From a virus, in the IMG/VR virus record IMGVR_UViG_3300045996_002993, positions 1-32,659 of that record: 32,659 nucleotides of DNA, one strand, 5' to 3'. Below the pieces are notes generated by a model. That model was given only the letters and a program-made list of their open reading frames with translations, was not told the DNA's origin and did no database searches. Below, piece after piece: positions 1 through 6,584 of this stretch. Positions within the stretch are counted from its first letter, which is position 1, and each line of letters starts with the position of its first letter. Position numbers and translations under genes: made by a program.

Positions 1-93
1 TTCGAGGTTCCGGCCGGCGACCAGGTGACCGTGCGCCGCGGGCCCACCGGCGACGCCGTGGACGTGCTCATCTCTGTACTGAGGAGTGGATGA
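1..93 (+). CDS. 3' end of an upstream gene (partial, unknown)
   Basis: Frame 1 is open from the window edge to TGA at 91-93 and gives about 30 C-terminal residues ending in LISVLRSG. The stop overlaps the start region of the next gene, as is typical for this operon. The segment has high GC at third codon positions and no recognisable motif. Function cannot be assigned from so short a tail. Confidence 0.6.
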   Translation, partial: FEVPAGDQVTVRRGPTGDAVDVLISVLRSG

Positions 94-329
94 TGAGCGT
101 CCGCAGGCGCAATGCTACGGCCGGGTATGCGCGCAACCGCGGGTGCCGCACTAAGCGCAGCTATCCCACCCGGGAAGCTGCCTACGCGGCCCGTGAGGTG
201 CTGATCGCCAAGGGCACCGCCCGGTGGCGCATCCAGGTGTACGGCAAGAACGGCGGGGCGAACGCGCAACAGCCGTGCCAGTTCTGCAAGGGATGGCACA
301 TCGGTCACAAGATCGAAAGGAAGTTCTGA
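93..329 (+). CDS. Small zinc-knuckle protein
   Basis: A 78-residue basic protein (MSVRRRNATAG...). I prefer the second of two adjacent ATGs (90 and 93), because GAGGAG at 81-86 then lies 6 nt upstream. The C-terminal part has CQFCKGWHIGH, a Cys-x2-Cys followed by two histidines, which looks like a one-metal zinc knuckle. Similar mini-proteins with a C..C..WH ending are widespread in actinophages and have no known function. The stop TGA (327-329) overlaps the next ATG. It could bind nucleic acid, but only the metal-binding pattern is visible. Confidence 0.8.
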   Translation: MSVRRRNATAGYARNRGCRTKRSYPTREAAYAAREVLIAKGTARWRIQVYGKNGGANAQQPCQFCKGWHIGHKIERKF

Positions 330-640
330 TGTCCTGGGATAGCGCAAACGACGTGCTCGCGCGCATTGCTGAGGAGAGCAGGCGCGCCCGGATACCGGGC
401 ATGGTCTGGTACAACCCCATGGTCCAGCACCTCTCACCAGAGGCTATCGTCCGGCACGTCCAGGTGGACGAGTGGCTGGAGACGCAGATGCGCCTGGCCG
501 AGCCGGAGCCCCCGGCATCGGGCGTGGTCTTCGTGCCGGCCGAACGCCGGGACGCCCCCTGGGTCCAGCCGGTGCTGGACGTCGCGTTCGTGGCGACGCT
601 GGTGTTCGGCGTGCTGTTCGCGCTGGGGGTGTTCGTCTGA
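329..640 (+). CDS. Small protein with C-terminal membrane anchor
   Basis: A 103-residue protein (MSWDSANDVLARI...) starting at the ATG that overlaps the previous stop, with AAAGGA at 316-321 as ribosome binding site. The first 80 residues are soluble and charged. The last 20 or so residues (about 82-103, VLDVAFVATLVFGVLFALGV) form one hydrophobic helix that runs to the C-terminus, so it is probably a tail-anchored membrane protein. The family is not recognised. It lies directly upstream of the helicase with a TGATG-type junction, so the two are co-translated. Confidence 0.75.
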   Translation: MSWDSANDVLARIAEESRRARIPGMVWYNPMVQHLSPEAIVRHVQVDEWLETQMRLAEPEPPASGVVFVPAERRDAPWVQPVLDVAFVATLVFGVLFALGVFV

Positions 641-2337
641 TGCCCACCCTGCGCCCGTACCAGCGGGAAGCCCTGAACGCCCGGCGCGCTGCCACCGACG
701 GCAACCGGCAGGCCATCGAGATGGCCACCGGCCTGGGCAAGACGATCACCTTTGCGGTGGAGGCCAAGGAGTCGCTGGAGGCCGGGGAAGGTGACCGCGC
801 CCTGATCCTGGTGCACACCGAGGAACTGGCCAGGCAGGCAGAGACCAAAGTCAAGCTCATGGCGCCGGAGTGCACCGTGGGGGTGGTGATGGCCGGCCGC
901 GACGAGACGAACGCGGACATCGTGATCGGCAGTGTCCCCACCCTGGCGCGTGTCGAGCGTCGCCTCCGGCTCACCGGCGTGGGCCGGGTGATCGTGGACG
1001 AGGCGCACCACGCGGTGGCGAACTCGTACGGCACGGTCCTGCAGCACTTCAACGCCGAGCCCGGTGTACTGAACACCTGGCCGGTTCGCCCGGACGGTAC
1101 CGGAGCCATCCCCGCTACCGGCTACAGCGCCACCCTGAGCCGCACGGACGGCAAGTCGCTCGGCAACGTGTGGCAGGGCATTGCCTTCTCCCGCGGCATC
1201 TCCTGGGCCGTGCGTAAGGGCTACCTAGTGCCCCCGGTGGGCTACCGCGTGCACGTTCCTGAACTCGGCCAGATCGCCGATGGCTCCAAGGACCGGGCGG
1301 ACGCCGTGCTGGCCGAGTCCATCGCGCCGGAACGGGTGGTGGACGCGTGGCTGAAGCACGGCTACGGCCGGTCCACCATCCTGTTCGCACCCCTGGTGCG
1401 CTCGGCCACCACGTTCGCGGAAACATTCCACCGTGCCGGCGTGTCCGCCGCAGTGGTGTGGGGCGACATGCCGGCGCAGGACCGGGAGGATGCCCTGGCC
1501 GCGTACGAGCGCGGAGAGATCACCGTGCTGTGCAACGCCATGATGCTCACCGAGGGGCTCGACATACCCCGTACCAAGTGCGTGATCGTCGCGCGCCCCA
1601 TCCGGTCCGTTCCCGTGTCTCCTCTGTTCATCCAGATGGCGGGCCGCGGCCTGCGCCCCTGGCTGGAACCGGAGGCGCCTCCGGTCGAGGATCAGGACTG
1701 TGTCCTGCTGGTGGTGGGGGACACCTCCCCGAATCTGGCCTCCGTCGCCGACCTGTCCGAGCGGCCGATCGAGCCGGAGGACGGTAAGAGCCTCATCGCG
1801 CTGGAGGACGAGTTCGACCTCTCCCGCGGGCTGGAGCCGGACCCCGAGCATCTGTACGACGGGCGCGTGCACGTCAGCGAGTTCGATCCGCTGGTGGCCC
1901 GCTCGCGCAAGGTGTGGGGGACCACCAAGGGCGGCACGCTGTTCGTTCCGAGCGGGTTCGGCGGGTACGCGTTCATCGCCCCGGACTCCCCGGGGTACGC
2001 AGTGGCGTACGTGAACGGCAAGGGCGGCAAGCGTGAGCACCGGCACATCCCCGATCTGGAGTTCGCCATGGCGCTGGGGGAGGACGTGGCCCAGGACCGC
2101 GGTGGGAACCTGGCCGCTCTAGTGGCGGACAAAGGCCGCGCCTGGCGCGCCGGCCGGCCGTCGGAGGATCAGAAGTCCCTGGCCATCCGGATGGGGCTGG
2201 AGCGCGAACTGGAGCGCATCATGGCCGCCCGGGCCGGCGGCAAGGCCGGGAAACTGTCAGACCTCATGGATAAGGTGCGTGCCAGCCAGCTGGTTGACCC
2301 GGTGGTGGAGAAGATCAAGCAAAGGACGGGACGATGA
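640..2337 (+). CDS. SF2 DEAD/DEAH-box helicase
   Basis: A 565-residue ATP-dependent nucleic acid helicase. The motifs appear in order: RPYQREAL near the N-terminus (Q-like motif), Walker A ATGLGKT at residues 29-35, DEAHH at 120-124 (motif II), SATLSR at about 163-168 (motif III), TEGLD at 304-308 (motif V) and QMAGRGLRP at 332-340 (motif VI). This is the layout of the UvrB/ResIII-like and RadD-like SF2 group found in many phages, where it probably unwinds DNA during replication or recombination. The ATG at 640 overlaps the upstream stop. The C-terminal 200 residues carry no domain I can name. A nuclease gene lies two genes downstream, consistent with a replication/recombination operon. Confidence 0.93.
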   Translation: MPTLRPYQREALNARRAATDGNRQAIEMATGLGKTITFAVEAKESLEAGEGDRALILVHTEELARQAETKVKLMAPECTVGVVMAGRDETNADIVIGSVPTLARVERRLRLTGVGRVIVDEAHHAVANSYGTVLQHFNAEPGVLNTWPVRPDGTGAIPATGYSATLSRTDGKSLGNVWQGIAFSRGISWAVRKGYLVPPVGYRVHVPELGQIADGSKDRADAVLAESIAPERVVDAWLKHGYGRSTILFAPLVRSATTFAETFHRAGVSAAVVWGDMPAQDREDALAAYERGEITVLCNAMMLTEGLDIPRTKCVIVARPIRSVPVSPLFIQMAGRGLRPWLEPEAPPVEDQDCVLLVVGDTSPNLASVADLSERPIEPEDGKSLIALEDEFDLSRGLEPDPEHLYDGRVHVSEFDPLVARSRKVWGTTKGGTLFVPSGFGGYAFIAPDSPGYAVAYVNGKGGKREHRHIPDLEFAMALGEDVAQDRGGNLAALVADKGRAWRAGRPSEDQKSLAIRMGLERELERIMAARAGGKAGKLSDLMDKVRASQLVDPVVEKIKQRTGR

Positions 2338-2642
2338 GTGCTGACAATTGGGCGCAATGCCCTGGGTGTACCGCGGCTGCAACCGCAGAGCTCCAGGAAC
2401 GAGAGACTGCCATCCAGGCGTCCTACGGGACCGTGCCGGTGGATGAGTTCGACAAGGCCCGCCAATCCCTGGCCGACGACAGGAGCCAGTTCGAGCGTCG
2501 TACCCCCACGTTCCGCGAGGACTACGAGATCTACGGGGCCGAGACCGGCACAGTGACGGTGAGCTATAGCGGGGAATGTACGGAATGCCACCTGAAGCTG
2601 AGCTTCACCGAGGACCACCCAATCCCGGGGGTAGCGTCGTGA
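2334..2642 (+). CDS. Zinc-ribbon-like small protein
   Basis: A 102-residue acidic protein that starts at an ATGA overlap with the helicase stop. It has two Cys-x2-Cys pairs, CPGC at residues 9-12 and CTEC about 70 residues later, spaced as in a split zinc ribbon. The middle segment is rich in Glu, Arg and Gln and probably helical or coiled. No family is recognised. Its position between helicase and nuclease suggests an accessory role in DNA processing, but that is inference from context only. Confidence 0.8.
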   Translation: MSADNWAQCPGCTAAATAELQERETAIQASYGTVPVDEFDKARQSLADDRSQFERRTPTFREDYEIYGAETGTVTVSYSGECTECHLKLSFTEDHPIPGVAS

Positions 2643-2854
2643 GCGACGACAACGACCTGTTCGGCCCGGCCGGCCCGGCTCCGCGCAAGACCGGCCGGGC
2701 CGCGTTCGGCCCGGTGTTCACGGCCCAGTACGACGACACGCTGTGTGCCGGCTGTCACGACTACGTGGAGCCGGGCGAGGACATCCGCGCGGACGGGCTC
2801 GGGGGCTGGGTGCACGCCGACGACGACTGCGAAGCGAGGTTTCTCGGTGAGTGA
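2639..2854 (+). CDS. Small zinc-binding protein
   Basis: A 71-residue protein starting at GTG 2639, which overlaps the preceding stop, with a GGGGGT ribosome site at 2627-2632. It has CAGC at residues 36-39 followed by W57VH and a further Cys64. This Cys-x2-Cys ... His ... Cys pattern could bind one zinc ion. The GEDIR..G..GWVHADD context is common in actinophage mini-proteins of unknown role. It overlaps the nuclease start by 8 nt and is surely co-translated with it. Confidence 0.78.
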   Translation: MSDDNDLFGPAGPAPRKTGRAAFGPVFTAQYDDTLCAGCHDYVEPGEDIRADGLGGWVHADDDCEARFLGE

Positions 2855-3815
2855 CCTGGACGACGACCTGCTCGAGGCCGCCGAGCCGGATCCGCTGTAC
2901 GGGCTCGGCGAGCACATCAACCGCAAGCGGGGTCGGTATCACTTCCCGCCCCCGCCCGGGACGCCGGACCCCAAGGGCAACGGCTACATGCGAATGACCA
3001 ACCTGGCCTCCGCGTTCTCCGATCAGGAGCGCCTCCAGCTGTGGCTGGAGTGGCACACCCTCATGGGTCTGCGCTTGCGCGACGGCCTGCTGTTCGATGA
3101 GTGGATGGCCATGCCGCTGGAGCAGATGGACACCGACGAACAGCGCAAGATCACCAAGGAGTTCGCCGAGCGGGTGCGGGACACGAACGGGGCCAATGAC
3201 GGGGGGCGCCGCGGCACCGCGCAGCACGCGGTGAACGAGACGTACCTCAACACCGGGGAGATGATCGGCACCCGCACCCAGAAGCAGCGGCTTGAGAGCG
3301 CCCTGGAGGCGCTGGACCGGTGCGGGTTCGATGTCCTCCCCGGTAGCCAGGAGCAGCGCGTGTGGCACCCGTTGGCGGGCGGGACGATAGGGACCCGGGA
3401 CCTGCGCGTGCTGTGCCGGCGCACCGGCCAGGTGGGGTCCGCCGACTGGAAGACGCAGCTGCGCTTCTGGACGTACCAGGAGGTGGCCGGCCAGATGTAC
3501 GGGTACGACTCCGCTCCCTGGTGGTGGGTGGGGCCGCCGGACGAACGCGGCCGGTGGGTGCGGGCCGAGCCCAGCACGCTCACGGGCCACCCGGACGGCC
3601 CGTTCGCCGGGAAGCCGGTGGCCATCGTGGTGCACATGCCGCGGGACAGCACGCAGGCCGTGATCAAAGAAGTGGATCTGACCTACGGCCGCTCAGTGCT
3701 CACGGTGGCCGCGCAGAACACCGAGTTGCGCTCGATCGGCCGCTCGGTGGCCGTGAACCGGTGTCCGGCGAACGACCGCCCGGCATGGGTTGACACCCCC
3801 GCTATAGCCGAGTAA
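2847..3815 (+). CDS. PD-(D/E)XK exonuclease, RecB/Cas4-like
   Basis: A 322-residue protein starting at GTG 2847, with GAGG (2836-2839) 7 nt upstream. Nuclease motifs are visible in order: RGTAQH at 122-127 with a conserved Glu at 131, GTRD with Asp185, and SADWKT with Asp200 and Lys202, followed by a QEVAGQMYGY helix. This is the RGTxxH / GxxD / DxK / QxxxY arrangement of RecB-family and Cas4-family phage exonucleases, which resect DNA in recombination or degrade host DNA. It is probably functionally coupled to the SF2 helicase upstream. The first 110 residues are family-specific and unassigned. A good promoter for the next operon overlaps its 3' end. Confidence 0.82.
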   Translation: MSDLDDDLLEAAEPDPLYGLGEHINRKRGRYHFPPPPGTPDPKGNGYMRMTNLASAFSDQERLQLWLEWHTLMGLRLRDGLLFDEWMAMPLEQMDTDEQRKITKEFAERVRDTNGANDGGRRGTAQHAVNETYLNTGEMIGTRTQKQRLESALEALDRCGFDVLPGSQEQRVWHPLAGGTIGTRDLRVLCRRTGQVGSADWKTQLRFWTYQEVAGQMYGYDSAPWWWVGPPDERGRWVRAEPSTLTGHPDGPFAGKPVAIVVHMPRDSTQAVIKEVDLTYGRSVLTVAAQNTELRSIGRSVAVNRCPANDRPAWVDTPAIAE

Positions 3816-3818
3816 TCT
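3790..3818 (+). promoter_or_regulatory. Sigma70/HrdB-type promoter
   Basis: A perfect TTGACA (3790-3795) is followed after 17 bp by TAATCT (3813-3818), which satisfies TAnnnT. It lies inside the last codons of the nuclease gene and would start transcription near 3825, giving a leader of about 35 nt before the gene at 3860 with its GGGAGG ribosome site. It probably re-initiates transcription for the small-gene operon downstream. A TATAGC at 3803-3808 inside the spacer looks like the local phage -10 motif but has poor spacing to any -35. Confidence 0.6.
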
Positions 3819-3859
3819 TCAGGGTGTTCAACCAGACGGGACAACAGAAAGGGAGGGCC

Positions 3860-4000
3860 ATGGGGCTTCTCTCCTCGGGGCGCAACACCAACCACACCCC
3901 CAACCCCCAGAACAGCCAGGCGGCGCTCACCGAGCGCCAGCAGACGGCCCAGCGGCAGGACGCGGCGATCGCGGCCGGCCCGGGACGGCGGCGAGTCTGA
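3860..4000 (+). CDS. Small hydrophilic protein, unknown
   Basis: A 46-residue protein (MGLLSSGRNTNHTPNPQNSQ...) preceded by GGGAGG at 3851-3856. It is rich in Asn, Gln and Arg and ends in GPGRRRV. It has no cysteine, no membrane segment and no recognised family. It is the first gene after the consensus promoter at 3790-3818. Its stop TGA overlaps the ATG of the interrupted ORF that follows. Confidence 0.65.
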   Translation: MGLLSSGRNTNHTPNPQNSQAALTERQQTAQRQDAAIAAGPGRRRV

Positions 4001-4161
4001 TGTTTAGTCGGCACAGCAACAGCGGCCTGCGCGTGGACGCCGAGTACCTGAGCGCGTAGAGCACCCGCTCCAGCACCACGACCGCCCGCCAGGCCACGAC
4101 CAAGACAGACATCCCGCTAGTGGTGCCTTGCACCAAGCGCTACGAGGCCAGGAGCAACTGA
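4000..4161 (+). pseudogene. Small ORF interrupted by an in-frame amber codon
   Basis: An ATG at 4000 opens a 19-codon ORF ending EYLSA at TAG 4057-4059. The same frame stays open for another 33 codons (STRSSTTTARQ...CTKRYEARSN) to TGA 4159-4161. Both halves show high GC at third codon positions, and the alternative frame across the second half does not, so one 53-codon gene appears to be split by a single TAG. It could be a nonsense mutation (TGG or CAG to TAG), a sequencing error or programmed readthrough. No start codon with a ribosome site serves the second half alone. Function unknown. Confidence 0.45.
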
Positions 4162-4163
4162 CC

Positions 4164-4277
4164 ATGGCCAAGCCGAAGAGCACCATCCGCCGCGGCGTCA
4201 ACAAGAGCGGCAAGGTGGTCACCACCAAGAAGGGCAAGGGTCTGCTGGACCGGGCCCTGAAGGCCATCGGGAAATGA
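4164..4277 (+). CDS. Very small basic protein
   Basis: A 37-residue protein (MAKPKSTIRRGVNKSGK...) with about 12 Lys/Arg and almost no acidic residues. AGGAG at 4149-4153 is the likely ribosome site. The charge suggests nucleic acid binding, but the family is not recognised. Its stop overlaps the ATG of the next gene (ATGA at 4274-4277), supporting it as a genuine translated gene. Confidence 0.65.
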   Translation: MAKPKSTIRRGVNKSGKVVTTKKGKGLLDRALKAIGK

Positions 4278-4459
4278 CCTCTCCCCACGTACCCCCGGTT
4301 CACTGCCCGCAGTGCGGGGAGCCGAGCCTGGGGTACGTGGGAGGGCAGAGCTTCTGCAGGTGCTGCCCGTGGCAGAGTCCATGGCGGAACCCAGACCCAC
4401 CCCCGGGTGAACCCCGGTCGCCGGATCATCCTCCGGCGTCCGGTTCGCTCGGGGTCTAG
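4274..4459 (+). CDS. Small cysteine-rich (zinc-ribbon-like) protein
   Basis: A 61-residue protein with HCPQCGEPSLGY near the N-terminus and FCRCCPW about 15 residues later. The two Cys-x2-Cys pairs fit a short zinc ribbon. The C-terminal third is Pro-rich and low in complexity. The DNA under that C-terminus holds an inverted repeat (ACCCCG 4411-4416 with CGGGGT 4450-4455, enclosing GCCGGA 4420-4425 with TCCGGC 4432-4437) that could terminate or attenuate transcription at the gene end. Confidence 0.68.
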   Translation: MTSPHVPPVHCPQCGEPSLGYVGGQSFCRCCPWQSPWRNPDPPPGEPRSPDHPPASGSLGV

Positions 4460-4529
4460 CCCCCGCCAACCTCCGGAGCCAACAGCGAGGGAAGAGGCGT
4501 TGCGGTCCGTTCGAGTCGGACCGGGGGCG
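4459..4529 (+). ncRNA. tRNA-like structure (acceptor and T arms only)
   Basis: GCCCCCG (4459-4465) is perfectly complementary to CGGGGGC (4522-4528). Just inside lies a canonical T arm: stem GTCCG (4505-4509), loop TTCGAGT (4510-4516), stem CGGAC (4517-4521). Total length is 71 nt, as for a tRNA, and a single G stands in the discriminator position. I could not fold a D arm or an anticodon arm with U33 in the intervening 39 nt, although CTCCGGA at 4471-4477 resembles a CCG anticodon loop without its stem. No CCA is encoded. It may be a decayed phage tRNA, a tRNA mimic, part of an attP core, or a chance hairpin, since the T stem can extend to 7 bp (CGGTCCG/CGGACCG). Confidence 0.3.
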
Positions 4530-4582
4530 CGACCGGAAACAAGGTTGCGCATCGCAGTATCGAGGGCGGACCGGGAAACATA

Positions 4583-4629
4583 GGTCGGGAACGACCCCAA
4601 CGCAGTCGTGACAGCCCGGAGAGACGGGC
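4583..4629 (+). other. Hairpins in the leader of the 185-aa gene
   Basis: The non-coding stretch 4530-4665 ahead of the next gene holds two small hairpins. One is GGTCG/CGACC closed by a GGAA tetraloop (4583-4596), and the other is GCCCG/CGGGC with a GAGAGA loop (about 4614-4629). No promoter with both elements is evident. They may be mRNA leader structure. Nothing else recognisable lies here. Confidence 0.3.
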
Positions 4630-4665
4630 ATCCAAGAGAAGACGACAGAGAAGGACGACGAGACG

Positions 4666-5223
4666 ATGACGGACGAGTTCAGCATTCCGGCCGGCACGCC
4701 GGTGGATGACGACGACGATCTGTTCGAGGGGGCGCGGGAGGTTTTCCCGGCCAAGGAGGACCTCCTGAACCGGCTGGTGGCCATCTACCCCACCGGTGTT
4801 TCCGGCGAGCGGATGGGTTCCAACAACAAGCCGTACACCTGGATCGAAACCACCACCGTGGTCCTGGACGATGGCCCGGACGGTTGGCAGGCACAGGTCC
4901 AGGACGCCGACGGTGAGATGCGGGACAACCTGGTGGACTCGGTGGCGGAGAACGGGCCGCAGGTGCTCCACAACTTCCAGTGGTCCACCGATGGCCTGGT
5001 GGCTCGGCTCAAGCCGATCTACCTGGACCCTAAGGTGCGCTCTCAGGTGGGGCGGATCAACAAGCGCCCGCCGCGTCAGCGTGGTCACAACGCCGCGTGG
5101 TCGATCAGCAAGCCCACGGACGAGGACATGGCCACCGCGCGCCGGCACGCCGAGGTGTGCAAGGCCGAGCGTCAGGCTATCCGTGACGCGCGTCAGGCCA
5201 AGGCGGACGCCGACGCGTTCTGA
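4666..5223 (+). CDS. Conserved-looking phage protein, unknown (possible DNA-binding role)
   Basis: A 185-residue protein. The N-terminus is strongly acidic (five Asp in a row at residues 14-18), the central part is a mixed beta-type region with KPYTWIETTTVVLDDG, and the C-terminal 50 residues are Lys/Arg/Ala-rich and helical. It stands alone between a structured leader and a strong terminator. The fold and genome position are compatible with an accessory replication protein such as a single-strand-binding protein, but I see no diagnostic motif, so the function stays unassigned. Confidence 0.82.
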   Translation: MTDEFSIPAGTPVDDDDDLFEGAREVFPAKEDLLNRLVAIYPTGVSGERMGSNNKPYTWIETTTVVLDDGPDGWQAQVQDADGEMRDNLVDSVAENGPQVLHNFQWSTDGLVARLKPIYLDPKVRSQVGRINKRPPRQRGHNAAWSISKPTDEDMATARRHAEVCKAERQAIRDARQAKADADAF

Positions 5224-5319
5224 GCTGGCCGGGACTCGGCGGGGGTTGCCTCTGCCCTCCCCGGGTCCTTCGCAGCCGGCGTGGCCCCGGCCGGTGGCCG
5301 ATTACGGGGCACCCAAGAC

Positions 5320-5352
5320 CCGAGCCCGGACGTCCGCCGCGTCCGGGCTCGG
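5320..5352 (+). terminator. Strong hairpin terminator
   Basis: A perfect 13-bp inverted repeat, CCGAGCCCGGACG (5320-5332) and CGTCCGGGCTCGG (5340-5352), surrounds a 7-nt loop. There is no U tract, which is usual for high-GC actinobacterial terminators. It lies about 100 bp after the 185-aa gene and only 22 bp before the next start codon, so it may act as an attenuator for the downstream operon. The rest of 5224-5374 shows nothing else. Confidence 0.65.
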
Positions 5353-5374
5353 CTCGTATCCAGGGAGATGCACC

Positions 5375-5554
5375 ATGCAGACGCACAAGCTGGCGCGCGC
5401 GTTCACCGCGTCCGTGCCGGTGCCGGCCCGCGGGAAGATGCAGCGCCGGTGCTCGAAGTGTGACGCGGCGCCGGGCTGGCGCTGCGTGGCCGAGCGGGAG
5501 GTGGACGGGGTGACCGTGCGCCGGCCGCTCAAGAAGTTCCACAAGGAGAGATGA
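5375..5554 (+). CDS. Small zinc-knuckle protein
   Basis: A 59-residue basic protein starting 22 bp after a strong hairpin, with AGGGAG at 5361-5366 as ribosome site. It contains RRCSKCDAAPGWRC followed by a basic stretch ending KKFHKER. The C-x2-C-(A)APG-x-x-C ... H pattern matches a zinc-finger mini-domain common in actinobacterial and actinophage proteins that is thought to bind nucleic acid. The stop overlaps the next ATG. Confidence 0.75.
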   Translation: MQTHKLARAFTASVPVPARGKMQRRCSKCDAAPGWRCVAEREVDGVTVRRPLKKFHKER

Positions 5555-5712
5555 CCGTGAGTATCAGCGAGCAGGTGTTCTGGGTGATCGTCCTGGCCGT
5601 GTGCCTGATCGGGGGCAGCGCACTGTACGTGATGAATCTCCCGGGCGCGTTCGGCGCTGGCGGCATTGCCGGTCTCGCCGCGGGTGCCCTCTACTGGAAG
5701 GGCAAGAGATGA
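5551..5712 (+). CDS. Small hydrophobic membrane protein
   Basis: A 53-residue protein starting at ATG 5551, which overlaps the previous stop (GTG 5557 is an alternative). AAGGAG lies at 5543-5548. Residues 8-28 (VFWVIVLAVCLIGGSALYVM) form a clear transmembrane helix, and a Gly/Ala-rich second hydrophobic segment (33-48) follows before the basic tail WKGKR. No family is recognised. It sits directly ahead of the NlpC/P60-like gene with an overlapping junction, so a joint role at the membrane is possible. Confidence 0.68.
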   Translation: MTVSISEQVFWVIVLAVCLIGGSALYVMNLPGAFGAGGIAGLAAGALYWKGKR

Positions 5713-6485
5713 CCATGAGTGAGATCAAGCGGCTGGAGGACCTCCGGCCCGGGGACCTGATGTTCGGCCCGATCGGCGGGCTGGTGGGGCTCGGTGTGGG
5801 CCTGGGCCAGCTGGCCCTACGCGAGGCGTTCCGGATCGGGCGCCTGTCCATCCGGCACGTGGGGATCGTGGTGGAGGCCAGCAGAGACCTCCCGCCCGGG
5901 ACGGTGCGCAACCTTTCCACCGGCGAGTGGCATCCGGGTGACGTTCTGATGGGACAGCTGCCGAGAGCCGAACCGTTCGTGGAGTGGCAGTCATATCCCA
6001 CCGGCGTGATCACCACCCCCCGCCTCGTCCAGGCCATGCCGTCCGGGGCGGAAGAGATCGACATGAAGCTCGACACCCACTGGACGGACCGGCACGCGTA
6101 CGCGCGCCTGCCGGAGGACTACCCCGGCCAGGGGGAGGACGCCGCCGCCATTGCCCGTCTCATGGTGGCCGAGCGGGTGGCGTACTCGTTCAGCTCGTAC
6201 GGCGCGCTGGCCCTGCGCCGGTGGGGAGTGCACACCCCGCAACTGGACGCGTGGATCAACCGGCGCCGGCCGGGTCAGGACGTAGCGTTTGGTCGGGGCG
6301 AGACAGGAATTGTTCAACTTCCCTGCGAGGCCATCTGTTCGGTGCTCGCGGACCAGTCCTGGAGCCTCACCGGTAAGCGCGTGGTGGAGGGCACCGCTCC
6401 CCAGGTGGTGACGCCGGGCATGATGGCCAGCCAGCTCTGGCGCCGGCCGGGCGTGGTGTGGGGCGGAGTGGGGATCCTCGGGTAG
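5709..6485 (+). CDS. Permuted NlpC/P60 (YiiX-like) hydrolase
   Basis: A 258-residue protein. It starts LRPGDLMFGPI and continues with RHVGIVVEA, where His50 follows a strand as in circularly permuted papain-fold (YiiX/YebB/LRAT-like) enzymes. A late PCEAICSVLAD segment supplies candidate catalytic Cys206 or Cys210. In that superfamily the order His before Cys is reversed from classical NlpC/P60. The substrates are amide or ester bonds in peptidoglycan peptides or lipids. There is no signal peptide. The start at 5709 is preferred because GGAAGGG at 5696-5702 is well spaced. It lies far from the lysis genes, so a role in lysis is not implied. Confidence 0.65.
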   Translation: MTMSEIKRLEDLRPGDLMFGPIGGLVGLGVGLGQLALREAFRIGRLSIRHVGIVVEASRDLPPGTVRNLSTGEWHPGDVLMGQLPRAEPFVEWQSYPTGVITTPRLVQAMPSGAEEIDMKLDTHWTDRHAYARLPEDYPGQGEDAAAIARLMVAERVAYSFSSYGALALRRWGVHTPQLDAWINRRRPGQDVAFGRGETGIVQLPCEAICSVLADQSWSLTGKRVVEGTAPQVVTPGMMASQLWRRPGVVWGGVGILG

Positions 6486-6584
6486 CCGTAACACACCTGA
6501 CAGCGCACCAGGCAAGATCCTCTGCGCCGGCCTCCTGGCTGTGTCACTGTAAGGAAACCATCACACTTAGCAAGGGAGAAACAC

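Noticed and set aside
2565-2578. TATAGC followed by GGGGA and ATG inside the 102-aa gene, resembling a leaderless promoter
   Set aside because: Spacing is 5 and not 6, no -35 is present, and the downstream gene already has a GTG start with ribosome site at 2639.
3803-3808. TATAGC as a member of the phage -10 set
   Set aside because: No -35 at 17 bp and no +1 AT element; the perfect TTGACA at 3790 fits TAATCT at 3813 better.
4411-4455. A second tRNA-like arrangement (ACCCCG/CGGGGT with inner GCCGGA/TCCGGC hairpin)
   Set aside because: The inner GGTTCGCTC lacks the T-loop consensus and no anticodon arm is present; a gene-end hairpin is more likely.
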